Assembly: GCF_021155765.1 (NCBI RefSeq)
Contig: NC_060117.1
Span: forward strand, 6,042,001 to 6,106,000
From: Diprion similis
Taxonomy: Eukaryota; Arthropoda; Insecta; Hymenoptera; Diprionidae
DNA: 64,000 bases
Direction of reading: 5' to 3'
In this document: piece after piece, positions 1 to 12,400 of the stretch
Position numbering within the stretch: the first letter of the stretch is position 1
Layout: each line of letters starts with the position of its first letter
Made by a program: the position numbers and the translations under genes
The notes under the pieces: model-generated
Database searches by the model: none
Seen by the model: only the letters and a program-made list of their open reading frames with translations
What the model was told of the DNA's origin: nothing

Positions 1-3000
1 CATGTGTTTTCTGAGTTCCTGGGCGTCGAATTAGTCTGAAAAGCGTCATACGGATCGATTCCGAGACAAAAGATTTTTCGGCCAAAAAAAATCCAAGGCT
101 AACCCCTTTGCATTTTTGGCGAAAATTTCGACGACTTTGAAAAGTGCTGCAATTAATTCTTTAGGGTACTATTCCGACGTGATTTTGCGAGAGGAATCGA
201 TTAATCGCAGTCCCGATACGCTGCGAGCAACACCTGCAAAGTTACAGCCGAAAAACTGCAGATTTTCATCGTCATTTCTCTGCTGCTGGTCCTAGGCTAT
301 TTTTCATGTGTTTTCTGAGTTCCTGGGCGTCGAATTAGTCTAAAAAGCGTCATACGGATCGATTCCGAGACAAAAGATTTTTCGGCCAAAAAAAATCCAA
401 GGCTAACCCCTTTGCATTTTTGGCGAAAATTTCGACGACTTTGAAAAGTGCTGCAATTAATTCTTTAGGGTACTATTCCGACGTGATTTTGCGAGAGGAA
501 TCGATTAATCGCAGTCCCGATACGCTGCGAGCAACACCTGCAAAGTTACAGCCGAAAAACTGCAGATTTTCATCGTCATTTCTCTGCTGCTGGTCCTAGG
601 CTATTTTTCATGTGTTTTCTGAGTTCCTGGGCGTCGAATTAGTCTAAAAAGCGTCATACGGATCGATTCCGAGACAAAAGATTTTTCGGCCAAAAAAAAT
701 CCAAGGCTAACCCCTTTGCATTTTTGGCGAAAATTTCGACGACTTTGAAAAGTGCTGCAATTAATTCTTTAGGGTACTATTCCGACGTGATTTTGCGAGA
801 GGAATCGATTAATCGCAGTCCCGATACGCTGCGAGCAACACCTGCAAAGTTACAGCCGAAAAACTGCAGATTTTCATCGTCATTTCTCTGCTGCTGGTCC
901 TAGGCTATTTTTCATGTGTTTTCTGAGTTCCTGGGCGTCGAATTAGTCTAAAAAGCGTCATACGGATCGATTCCGAGACAAAAGATTTTTCGGCCAAAAA
1001 AAATCCAAGGCTAACCCCTTTGCATTTTTGGCGAAAATTTCGACGACTTTGAAAAGTGCTGCAATTAATTCTTTAGGGTACTATTCCGACGTGATTTTGC
1101 GAGAGGAATCGATTAATCGCAGTCCCGATACGCTGCGAGCAACACCTGCAAAGTTACAGCCGAAAAACTGCAGATTTTCATCGTCATTTCTCTGCTGCTG
1201 GTCCTAGGCTATTTTTCATGTGCTTTCTGAGTTCCTGGGCGTCGAATTAGTCTAAAAAGCGTCATACGGATCGATTCCGAGACAAAAGATTTTTCGGACA
1301 AAAAAAATCCAAGGCTAACCCCTTTGCATTTTTGGCGAAAATTTCGACGACTTTGAAAAGTGCTGCAATTAATTCTTTAGGGTACTATTCCGACGTGATT
1401 TTGCGAGAGGAATCGATTAATCGCAGTCCCGATACGCTGCGAGCAACACCTGCAAAGTTACAGCCGAAAAACTGCAGATTTTCATCGTCATTTCTCTGCT
1501 GCTGGTCCTTGGCTATTTTTCATGTGTTTTCTGAGTTCCTGGGCGTCGAATTAGTCTAAAAAGCGTCATACGGATCGATTCCGAGACAAAAGATTTTTCG
1601 GCCAAAAAAAATCCAAGGCTAACCCCTTTGCATTTTTGGCGAAAATTTCGACGACTTTGAAAAGTGCTGCAATTAATTCTTTAGGGTACTATTCCGACGT
1701 GATTTTGCGAGAGGAATCGATTAATCGCAGTCCCGATACGCTGCGAGCAACACCTGCAAAGTTACAGCCGAAAAACTGCAGATTTTCATCGTCATTTCTC
1801 TGCTGCTGGTCCTAGGCTATTTTTCATGTGCTTTCTGAGTTCCTGGGCGTCGAATTAGTCTAAAAAGCGTCATACGGATCGATTCCGAGACAAAAGATTT
1901 TTCGGCCAAAAAAAATCCAAGGCTAACCCCTTTGCATTTTTGGCGAAAATTTCGACGACTTTGAAAAGTGCTGCAATTAATTCTTTAGGGTACTATTCCG
2001 ACGTGATTTTGCGAGAGGAATCGATTAATCGCAGTCCCGATACGCTGCGAGCAACACCTGCAAAGTTACAGCCGAAAAACTGCAGATTTTCATCGTCATT
2101 TCTCTGCTGCTGGTCCTAGGCTATTTTTCATGTGTTTTCTGAGTTCCTGGGCGTCGAATTAGTCTAAAAAGCGTCATACGGATCGATTCCGAGACAAAAG
2201 ATTTTTCGGCCAAAAAAAATCCAAGGCTAACCCCTTTGCATTTTTGGCGAAAATTTCGACGACTTTGAAAAGTGCTGCAATTAATTCTTTAGGGTACTAT
2301 TCCGACGTGATTTTGCGAGAGGAATCGATTAATCGCAGTCCCGATACGCTGCGAGCAACACCTGCAAAGTTACAGCCGAAAAACTGCAGATTTTCATCGT
2401 CATTTCTCTGCTGCTGGTCCTAGGCTATTTTTCATGTGCTTTCTGAGTTCCTGGGCGTCGAATTAGTCTAAAAAGCGTCATACGGATCGATTCCGAGACA
2501 AAAGATTTTTCGGCCAAAAAAAATCCAAGGCTAACCCCTTTGCATTTTTGGCGAAAATTTCGACGACTTTGAAAAGTGCTGCAATTAATTCTTTAGGGTA
2601 CTATTCCGACGTGATTTTGCGAGAGGAATCGATTAATCGCAGTCCCGATACGCTGCGAGCAACACCTGCAAAGTTACAGCCGAAAAACTGCAGATTTTCA
2701 TCGTCATTTCTCTGCTGCTGGTCCTAGGCTATTTTTCATGTGTTTTCTGAGTTCCTGGGCGTCGAATTAGTCTAAAAAGCGTCATACGGATCGATTCCGA
2801 GACAAAAGATTTTTCGGCCAAAAAAAATCCAAGGCTAACCCCTTTGCATTTTTGGCGAAAATTTCGACGACTTTGAAAAGTGCTGCAATTAATTCTTTAG
2901 GGTACTATTCCGACGTGATTTTGCGAGAGGAATCGATTAATCGCAGTCCCGATACGCTGCGAGCAACACCTGCAAAGTTACAGCCGAAAAACTGCAGATT

Positions 3001-4973
3001 TTCATCGTCATTTCTCTGCTGCTGGTCCTAGGCTATTTTTCATGTGTTTTCTGAGTTCCTGGGCGTCGAATTAGTCTAAAAAGCGTCATACGGATCGATT
3101 CCGAGACAAAAGATTTTTCGGCCAAAAAAAATCCAAGGCTAACCCCTTTGCATTTTTGGCGAAAATTTCGACGACTTTGAAAAGTGCTGCAATTAATTCT
3201 TTAGGGTACTATTCCGACGTGATTTTGCGAGAGGAATCGATTAATCGCAGTCCCGATACGCTGCGAGCAACACCTGCAAAGTTACAGCCGAAAAACTGCA
3301 GATTTTCATCGTCATTTCTCTGCTGCTGGTCCTAGGCTATTTTTCATGTGTTTTCTGAGTTCCTGGGCGTCGAATTAGTCTAAAAAGCGTCATACGGATC
3401 GATTCCGAGACAAAAGATTTTTCGGCCAAAAAAAATCCAAGGCTAACCCCTTTGCATTTTTGGCGAAAATTCCGACGACTTTGAAAAGTGCTGCAATTAA
3501 TTCTTTAGGGTACTATTCCGACGTGATTTTGCGAGAGGAATCGATTAATCGCAGTCCCGATACGCTGCGAGCAACACCTGCAAAGTTACAGCCGAAAAAC
3601 TGCAGATTTTCATCGTCATTTCTCTGCTGCTGGTCCTAGGCTATTTTTCATGTGCTTTCTGAGTTCCTGGGCGTCGAATTAGTCTAAAAAGCGTCATAAG
3701 GATCGATTCCGAGACAAAAGATTTTTCGGCCAAAAAAAATCCAAGGCTAACCCCTTTGCATTTTTGGCGAAAATTTCGACGACTTTGAAAAGTGCTGCAA
3801 TTAATTCTTTAGGGTACTATTCCGACGTGATTTTGCGAGAGGAATCGATTAATCGCAGTCCCGATACGCTGCGAGCAACACCTGCAAAGTTACAGCCGAA
3901 AAACTGCAGATTTTCATCGTCATTTCTCTGCTGCTGGTCCTTGGCTATTTTTCATGTGTTTTCTGAGTTCCTGGGCGTCGAATTAGTCTAAAAAGCGTCA
4001 TACGGATCGATTCCGAGACAAAAGATTTTTCGGCCAAAAAAAATCCAAGGCTAACCCCTTTGCATTTTTGGCGAAAATTTCGACGACTTTGAAAAGTGCT
4101 GCAATTAATTCTTTAGGGTACTATTCCGACGTGATTTTGCGAGAGGAATCGATTAATCGCAGTCCCGATACGCTGCGAGCAACACCTGCAAAGTTACAGC
4201 CGAAAAACTGCAGATTTTCATCGTCATTTCTCTGCTGCTGGTCCTAGGCTATTTTTCATGTGCTTTCTGAGTTCCTGGGCGTCGAATTAGTCTAAAAAGC
4301 GTCATACGGATCGATTCCGAGACAAAAGATTTTTCGGCCAAAAAAAATCCAAGGCTAACCCCTTTGCATTTTTGGCGAAAATTTCGACGACTTTGAAAAG
4401 TGCTGCAATTAATTCTTTAGGGTACTATTCCGACGTGATTTTGCGAGAGAAATCGATTAATCGCAGTCCCGATACGCTGCGAGCAACACCTGCAAAGTTA
4501 CAGCCGAAAAACTGCAGATTTTCATCGTCATTTCTCTGCTGCTGGTCCTAGGCTATTTTTCATGTGTTTTCTGAGTTCCTGGGCGTCGAATTAGTCTAAA
4601 AAGCGTCATACGGATCGATTCCGAGACAAAAGATTTTTCGGCCAAAAAAAATCCAAGGCTAACCCCTTTGCATTTTTGGCGAAAATTTCGACGACTTTGA
4701 AAAGTGCTGCAATTAATTCTTTAGGGTACTATTCCGACGTGATTTTGCGAGAGGAATCGATTATTCGCAGTCCCGATACGCTGCGAGCAACACCTGCAAA
4801 GTTACAGCCGAAAAACTGCAGATTTTCATCGTCATTTCTCTGCTGCTGGTCCTAGGCTATTTTTCATGTGTTTTCTGAGTTCCTGGGCGTCGAATTAGTC
4901 TAAAAAGCGTCATACGGATCGATTCCGAGACAAAAGATTTTTCGGCCAAAAAAAATCCAAGGCTAACCCCTTT
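1..4973. repeat. 304-bp satellite array, left block
   Basis: About 16 head-to-tail monomers of a 304-bp satellite. The first in-window landmark, CATGTGTTTTCTGAG, is at 1 and recurs at 305, 609 and so on. Monomers differ by only a few bases, so the array is recently homogenised. A CATGTGC variant marks monomers at 1217, 1825, 2433, 3649 and 4257, always an even number of monomers apart. A CCTTGG variant at 1507 and 3939 lies exactly 8 monomers (2432 bp) apart. The array continues beyond the left edge. The last satellite bases before the inserted retroelement are the target-site copy at 4961-4973. Base composition is visibly richer in G+C than the DNA right of 21.5 kb. I do not recognise the satellite family. 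Confidence 0.97.
4961..4973. repeat. Target-site duplication, left copy
   Basis: GGCTAACCCCTTT, part of the satellite monomer, is present immediately before the inserted element and again at 6412-6424 after its poly(A) tail. The uninterrupted satellite carries this stretch once per 304 bp. The duplication could be 15 bp if two A residues that merge with the tail are counted. Confidence 0.92.
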
Positions 4974-4974
4974 C

Positions 4975-5553
4975 TCCTTACTAGCCAGGACCCCGCCGCT
5001 ATACCTAGTGGCCGACGCGTACGCGCGTACATTTGGTAGGGTGCGGGAACTGCTATCAACCGGAACGTGGTCTCCGGGCACGCACAAGGCGGTTAGAGAT
5101 GAAGAACTGCGCGTCGTCCACGAAAGATGGAAGACGTACCTCGGAAGCGCAGTGCTCCCCAGCGAGGGGTTGAGGTTGGCAATTTTAGCCAACTGGTCGG
5201 GATGGTTCGAGCGGGCGCACGGAAGCGCGACATTCCGTGTGACCCAAGTCCTAACAGGCCACGGCTACTTCGCTGAGTTCCTCCACAGGATAGGGAAGGC
5301 GGAGCGGTCGACTTGCTGGTACTGCGGGCGGGAGGAGGATACGACGCGACACACAGTTGAGGTCTGCCCAGCGTGGGAAATCGAGAGGGAGGCCCTACGG
5401 CGTGCCGTTGGGGAAGACCTAACCCCACCTGGCCTGATAAGGGCTATGGTGAAGTCAGGGGAGGAATGGGCGGCGGTAGCCAGATTCGCGGAACGGGTTA
5501 TGACGGCCAAAGAGAAGCGGGAACGGGAACGCCAGCGGGCACCGCGTGACTAG
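4975..5553 (+). pseudogene. ORF2 C-terminal fragment of a non-LTR retrotransposon
   Basis: The frame is open from the insertion junction (first full codon at 4975) to the stop at 5551-5553, about 192 codons. There is no real start; a GTG at 5008 is only an internal Val codon. The segment corresponds to the region after the reverse transcriptase catalytic domain. It contains VLTGHG-FAEFLHRIG followed by a zinc-binding-type motif C-x2-C-x8-H-x4-C (CWYC, then H and C in RHTVEVC), typical of the C-terminus of R1/jockey-like ORF2 proteins. The last residues are rich in Lys, Arg and Glu. No frameshift is seen in what remains, which fits a fairly young insertion. It lacks the endonuclease and the YADD box, so it cannot act alone. 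Confidence 0.88.
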
Positions 5554-6392
5554 GGCTAAAAGCGAGTAGGCACACGCATGAGGCAGGTCAAGACCTGAAC
5601 GGGTAGGGGTCCAGACGGGCTGGCGGGACGGGGCACCGGCCGGCCTCCACCCCGTCCCTCGGTAACGGGGCCCTGAGGCGGGTGAGGGGAGGGGGGAAGC
5701 GCGGGGCGACATAGATGGTGTCAGGATAGAGAGTGTCACGCTGTCAGTCGATAGGAGTAGGATAGGGTCGCCCCGGCCATGCTTCCTCTTCTTCTTCCTC
5801 TTCCTCTCCTTCTTCTTCGGCCTCCGACGCCCTGGGACGGTGGATGGAACGGCCGCGCCGGACCCATTACTACCTCGTACTCGCGTGGGCGGGGTGCTCG
5901 GTCAAAGCAACACGAGCACTAAGTGGGGGTCACCATACGCTGAGCGGCTCCGCTGAGCGGAGCCCGGGCTACAGCGCTGAACAGGGACCATCCACCATCG
6001 GGCAGGGACGCATTCACCGATGTTTTATCGGTGGATTGGGGAAGGCGAAAATATATTAGGATATGAAATACGTATGTGAGCGTGTGTGTGTGTGTATGTG
6101 TGTGAATGTATGAATGTATGTATGTGTATGAACGTGTACTATATGTATATATATATATACATAGTGGGGTGGGACGGGAGGCGCAACTCCCAATTAGGCG
6201 TTAGAGGTAGGTCCGCACGAATGCGGAAGGTGCCGGGGGGCTCCCCGAGGTTATGCCTCGTGCGGTTCCGGGGAGTCCCCTACCCGTACCAGGGTGGCCG
6301 CTGGTTTTTTAGTGGGTGCGAGTCCCACACTACCCTGGAGTTTCTTGCGCGAAACTCCAGGGTGTGCATAAAGCATTTTTACCAGCGATAAC
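5554..6392 (+). other. 3' untranslated region of the inserted retrotransposon
   Basis: 839 bp between the ORF2 stop and the poly(A) tail, with no credible coding sequence. It holds a pyrimidine-rich CTT tract near 5780-5820, a TG/TATA-rich simple repeat at 6080-6162, and a structured GC-rich end from 6180 on. The last 80 bases contain two stem-loops (6312-6328 and 6332-6363) just ahead of the tail, the region that non-LTR reverse transcriptases often use to recognise their own RNA. Confidence 0.75.
6332..6363 (+). other. Perfect 13-bp hairpin near the retroelement 3' end
   Basis: ACCCTGGAGTTTC (6332-6344) and GAAACTCCAGGGT (6351-6363) are exact reverse complements around the six-base loop TTGCGC. 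The hairpin ends 29 bases before the poly(A) run. A smaller stem, GTGGG/CCCAC with loop TGCGAGT (6312-6328), sits just before it and resembles a tRNA T-arm. Confidence 0.85.
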
Positions 6393-6411
6393 AAAAAAAA
6401 AAAAAAAAAAA

Positions 6412-9400
6412 GGCTAACCCCTTTGCATTTTTGGCGAAAATTTCGACGACTTTGAAAAGTGCTGCAATTAATTCTTTAGGGTACTATTCCGACGTGATTT
6501 TGCGAGAGGAATCGATTAATCGCAGTCCCGATACGCTGCGAGCAACACCTGCAAAGTTACAGCCGAAAAACTGCAGATTTTCATCGTCATTTCTCTGCTG
6601 CTGGTCCTAGGCTATTTTTCATGTGTTTTCTGAGTTCCTGGGCGTCGAATTAGTCTAAAAAGCGTCATACGGATCGATTCCGAGACAAAAGATTTTTCGG
6701 CCAAAAAAAATCCAAGGCTAACCCCTTTGCATTTTTGGCGAAAATTTCGACGACTTTGAAAAGTGCTGCAATTAATTCTTTAGGGTACTATTCCGACGTG
6801 ATTTTGCGAGAGGAATCGATTAATCGCAGTCCCGATACGCTGCGAGCAACACCTGCAAAGTTACAGCCGAAAAACTGCAGATTTTCATCGTCATTTCTCT
6901 GCTGCTGGTCCTAGGCTATTTTTCATGTGTTTTCTGAGTTCCTGGGCGTCGAATTAGTCTAAAAAGCGTCATACGGATCGATTGCGAGACAAAAGATTTT
7001 TCGGCCAAAAAAAATCCACGGCTAACCCCTTTGCATTTTTGGCGAAAATTTCGACGACTTTGAAAAGTGCTGCAATTAATTCTTTAGGGTACTATTCCGA
7101 CGTGATTTTGCGAGAGGAATCGATTAATCGCAGTCCCGATACGCTGCGAGCAACACCTGCAAAGTTACAGCCGAAAAACTGCAGATTTTTATCGTCATTT
7201 CTCTGCTGCTGGTCCTAGGCTATTTTTCATGTGTTTTCTGAGTTCCTGGGCGTCGAATTAGTCTAAAAAGCGTCATACGGATCGATTCCGAGACAAAAGA
7301 TTTTTCGGCCAACAAAAATCCAAGGCTAACCCCTTTGCATTTTTGGCGAAAATTTCGACGACTTTGAAAAGTGCTGCAATTAATTCTTTAGGGTACTATT
7401 CCGACGTGATTTTGCGAGAGGAATCGATTAATCGCAGTCCCGATACGCTGCGAGCAACACCTGCAAAGTTACAGCCGAAAAACTGCAGATTTTCATCGTC
7501 ATTTCTCTGCTGCTGGTCCTAGGCTATTTTTCATGTGTTTTCTGAGTTCCTGGGCGTCGAATTAGTCTAAAAAGCGTCATACGGATCGATTCCGAGACAA
7601 AAGATTTTTCGGCCAAAAAAAATCCAAGGCTAACCCCTTTGCATTTTTGGCGAAAATTTCGACGACTTTGAAAAGTGCTGCAATTAATTCTTTAGGGTAC
7701 AATTCCGACGTGATTTTGCGAGAGGAATCGATTAATCGCAGTCCCGATACGCTGCGAGCAACACCTGCAAAGTTACAGCCGAAAAACTGCAGATTTTCAT
7801 CGTCATTTCTCTGCTGCTGGTCCTAGGCTATTTTTCATGTGTTTTCTGAGTTCCTAGGCGTCGAATTAGTCTAAAAAGCGTCATACGGATCGATTCCGAG
7901 ACAAAAGATTTTTCGGCCAAAAAAAATCCAAGGCTAACCCCTTTGCATTTTTGGCGAAAATTTCGACGACTTTGAAAAGTGCTGCAATTAATTCTTCAGG
8001 GTACTATTCCGACGTGATTTTGCGAGAGGAATCGATTAATCGCAGTCCCGATACGCTGCGAGCAACACCTGCAAAGTTACAGCCGAAAAACTGCAGATTT
8101 TCATCGTCATTTCTCTGCTGCTGGTCCTAGGCTATTTTTCATGTGTTTTCTGAGTTCCTGGGCGTCGAATTAGTCTAAAAAGCGTCATACGGATCGATTC
8201 CGAGACAAAAGATTTTTCGGCCAAAAAAAATCCAAGGCTAACCCCTTTGCATTTTTGGCGAAAATTTCGACGACTTTGAAAAGTGCTGCAATTAATTCTT
8301 TAGGGTACTATTCCGACGTGATTTTGCGAGAGGAATCGATTAATCGCAGTCCCGATACGCTGCGAGCAACACCTGCAAAGTTACAGCCGAAAACCTGCAG
8401 ATTTTCATCGTCATTTCTCTGCTGCTGGTCCTAGGCTATTTTTCATGTGTTTTCTGAGTTCCTGGGCGTCGAATTAGTCTAAAAAGCGTCATACGGATCG
8501 ATTCCGAGACAAAAGATTTTTCGGCCAAAAAAAATCCAAGGCTAACCCCTTTGCATTTTTGGCGAAAATTTCGACGACTTTGAAAAGTGCTGCAATTAAT
8601 TCTTTAGGGTACTATTCCGACGTGATTTTGCGAGAGGAATCGATTAATCGCAGTCCCGATACGCTGCGAGCAACACCTGCAAAGTTACAGCCGAAAAACT
8701 GCAGATTTTCATCGTCATTTCTCTGCTGCTGGTCCTAGGCTATTTTTGATGTGTTTTCTGAGTTCCTGGGCGTCGAATTAGTCTAAAAAGCGTCATACGG
8801 ATCGATTCCGAGACAAAAGATTTTTCGGCCAAAAAAAATCCAAGGCTAACCCCTTTGCATTTTTGGCGAAAATTTCGACGACTTTGAAAAGTGCTGCAAT
8901 TAATTCTTTAGGGTACTATTCCGACGTGATTTTGCGAGAGGAATCGATTAAACGCAGTCCCGATACGCTGCGAGCAACACCTGCAAAGTTACAGCCGAAA
9001 AACTGCAGATTTTCATCGTCATTTCTCTGCTGCTGGTCCTAGGCTATTTTTCATGTGTTTTCTGAGTTCCTGGGCGTCGAATTAGTCTAAAAAGCGTCAT
9101 ACGGATCGATTCCGAGACAAAAGATTTTTCGGCCAAAAAAAATCCAAGGCTAACCCCTTTGCATGTTTGGCGAAAATTTCGACGACTTTGAAAAGTGCTG
9201 CAATTAATTCTTTAGGGTACTATTCCGACGTGATTTTGCGAGAGGAATCGATTAATCGCAGTCCCGATACGCTGCGAGCAACACCTGCAAAGTTACAGCC
9301 GAAAAACTGCAGATTTCCATCGTCATTTCTCTGCTGCTGGTCCTAGGCTATTTTTCATGTGTTTTCTGAGTTCCTGGGCGTCGAATTAGTCTAAAAAGCG

Positions 9401-12400
9401 TCATACGGATCGATTCCGAGACAAAAGATTTTTCGGCCATAAAAAATCCAAGGCTAACCCCTTTGCATTTTTGGCGAAAATTTCGACGACTTTGAAAAGT
9501 GCTGCAATTAATTCTTTAGGGTACCATTCCGACGTGATTTTGCGGGAGGAATCGATTAATCGCAGTCCCGATACGCTGCGAGCAACACCTGCAAAGTTAC
9601 AGCCGAAAAACTGCAGATTTTCATCGTCATTTCTCTGCTGCTGGTCCTAGGCTATTTTTCATGTGTTTTCTGAGTTCCTGGGCGTCGAATTAGTCTAAAA
9701 TGCGTCATACGGATCAATTCCGAGACAAAAGATTTTTCGGCCAAAAAAAATCCAAGGCTTACCCCTTTGCATTTTTGGCGAAACTTTCGACAACTTTGAA
9801 AAGTGCTGCAATTAATTCTTTAGGGTACTATTCCGACGTGATTTTGCGAGAGGAATCGATTAATCGCAGTCCCGATACGCTGCGAGCAACACCTGCAAAG
9901 TTACAGCCGAAAAACTGCAGATTTTCATCGTCATTTCTCTGCTGCTGGTCCTAGGCTATTTTTCATGTGTTTTCTGAGTTCCTGGGCGTCGAATTAGTCT
10001 AAAAAGCGTCATACGGATCGATTCCGAGACAAAAGATTTTTCGGCCAAAAAAAATCCAAGGCTAACCCCTTTGCATTTTTAACGAAAATTTCGACGACTT
10101 TGAAAAGTGCTGCAATTAATTCTTTAGGGTACTATTCCGACGTGATTTTGCGAGAGGAATCGATTAATCGCAGTCCCGATACGCTGCGAGCAACACCTGC
10201 AAAGTTACAGCCGAAAAACTGCAGATTTTCATCGTCATTTCTCTGCTGCTGGTCCTAGGCTATTTTTCATGTGTTTTCTGAGTTCCTGGGCGTCGAATTA
10301 GTCTAAAATGCGTCATACGGATCGATTCCGAGACAAAAGATTTTTCGGCCAAAAAAAATCCAAGGCTAACCCCTTTGCATTTTTGGCGAAAATTTCGACG
10401 ACTTTGAAAAGTGCTGCAATTAATTCTTTAGGGTACTATTCCGACGTGATTTTGCGAGAGGAATCGATTAATCGCAGTCCCGATACGCTGCGAGCAACAC
10501 CTGCAAAGTTACAGCCGAAAAACTGCAGATTTTCATCGTCATTTCTCTGCTGCTGGTCCTAGGCTATTTTTCATGTGTTTTCTGAGTTCCTGGGCGTCGA
10601 ATTAGTCTAAAAAGCGTCATACGGATCGATTCCGAGACAAAAGATTTTTCGGCCAAAAAAAATCCAAGGCTAACCCCTTTGCATTTTTGGCGAAAATTTC
10701 GACGACTTTGAAAAGTGCTGCAATTAATTCTTTAGGGTACTATTCCGACGTGATTTTGCGAGAGGAATCGATTAATCGCAGTCCCGATACGCTGCGAGCA
10801 ACACCTGCAAAGTTACAGCCGAAAAACTGCAGATTCTCATCGTCATTTCTCTGCTGCTGGTCCTAGGCTATTTTTCATGTGTTTTCTGAGTTCCTGGGCG
10901 TCGAATTAGTCTGAAAAGCGCCATACGGATCGATTCCGAGACAAAAGATTTTTCGGCCAAAAAAAATCCAAGGCTAACCCCTTTGAATTTTCGCGAAAAT
11001 TTCGACGACTTTGAAAAGTGCTGCAATTAATTCTTTAGGGTACTATTCCGACGTGATTTTGCGAGAGGAATCGATTAATCGCAGTCCCGATACGCTGCGA
11101 GCAACACCTGCAAAGTTACAGCCGAAAAACTGCAGATTTTCATCGTCATTTCTCTGCTGCTGGTCCTAGGCTATTTTTCATGTGTTTTCTGAGTTCCTGG
11201 GCGTCGAATTAGTCTAAAAAGCGTCATACGGATCGATTCCGAGACAAAAGATTTTTCGGCCAAAAAACATCCAAGGCTAACCCCTTTGCATTTTTGGCGA
11301 AAATTTCGACGACTTTGAAAAGTGCTGCAATTAATTCTTTAGGGTACTATTCCGACGTGATTTTGCGAGAGGAATCGATTAATCGCAGTCCCGATACGCT
11401 GCGAGCAACACCTGCAAAGTTACAGCCGAAAAACTGCAGATTTTCATCGTCATTTCTCTGCTGCTGGTCCTAGGCTATTTTTCATGTGTTTTCTGAGTTC
11501 CTGGGCGTCGAATTAGTCTAAAAAGCGTCATACGGATCGATTCCGAGACAAAAGATTTTTCGGCCCAAAAAAATACAAGGCTAACCTCTTTGCATTTTTG
11601 GCGAAAATTTCGACGACTTTGAAAAGTGCTGCAATTAATTCTTTAGGGTACTATTCCGACGTGATTTTGCGAGAGGAATCGATTAATCGCAGTCCCGATA
11701 CGCTGCGAGCAACACCTGCAAAGTTACAGCCGAAAAACTGCAGATTTTCATCGTCATTTCTCTGCTGCTGGTCCTAGGCTATTTTTCATGTGTTTTCTGA
11801 GTTCCTGGGCGTCAAATTAGTCTAAAAAGCGTCATACGGATCGATTCCGAGACAAAAGATTTTTCGGCCAAAAAAAATCCAAGGCTAACCCCTTTGCATT
11901 TTTGGCGAAAATTTCGACGACTTTGAAAAGTGCTGCAATTAATTCTTTAGGGTACTATTCCGACGTGATTTTGCGAGAGGAATCGATTAATCGCAGTCCC
12001 GATACGCTGCGAGCAACACCTGCAAAGTTACAGCCGAAAAACTGCAGATTTTCATCGTCATTTCTCTGCTGCTGGTCCTAGGCTATTTTTCATGTGTTTT
12101 CTGAGTCCCTGGGCGTCGAATTAGTCTAAAATGCGTCATACGGATCGATTCCGAGACAAAAGATTTTTCGGCCAAAAAAAATCCAAGGCTAACCCCTTTG
12201 CATTTTTGGCGAAAATTTCGACGACTTTGAAAAGTGCTGCAATTAATTCTTTAGGGTACTATTCCGACGTGATTTTGCGAGAGGAATCGATTAATCACAG
12301 TCCCGATACGCTGCGAGCAACACCTGCAAAGTTACAGCCGAAAAACTGCAGATTTTCATCGTCATTTCTCTGCTGCTGGTCCTAGGCTATTTTTCATGTC

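Larger units (their letters stand above)
4974..6411 (+). mobile_element. 5'-truncated non-LTR retrotransposon inserted in the satellite
   Basis: About 1.44 kb of non-satellite DNA breaks the array. It is bounded by a 13-bp duplication of satellite sequence and ends in a run of about 19 A, the signature of target-primed reverse transcription. It begins inside an open reading frame that encodes the C-terminal tail of a reverse transcriptase ORF2, so the 5' part of the element is missing. A long 3' untranslated region (5554-6392) follows, with a CTT-rich tract (5780-5820), a TG/TA-rich tract (6080-6162), strong hairpins and then the tail. The Cys-His tail and the motif VLTGHGYFAEFLHRIG resemble R1/LOA/jockey-group elements; the exact clade is inference. 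The element reads in the same direction as the satellite orientation printed here. Confidence 0.92.

Noticed and set aside
4857..5739. Minus-strand reading frames in the retroelement
   Set aside because: They are shadows of the plus-strand ORF2 frame and have no recognisable protein motifs.
6312..6328. A tRNA gene in the retroelement 3' region
   Set aside because: Only a T-arm-like stem-loop is present; no acceptor, D or anticodon stems can be drawn around it.
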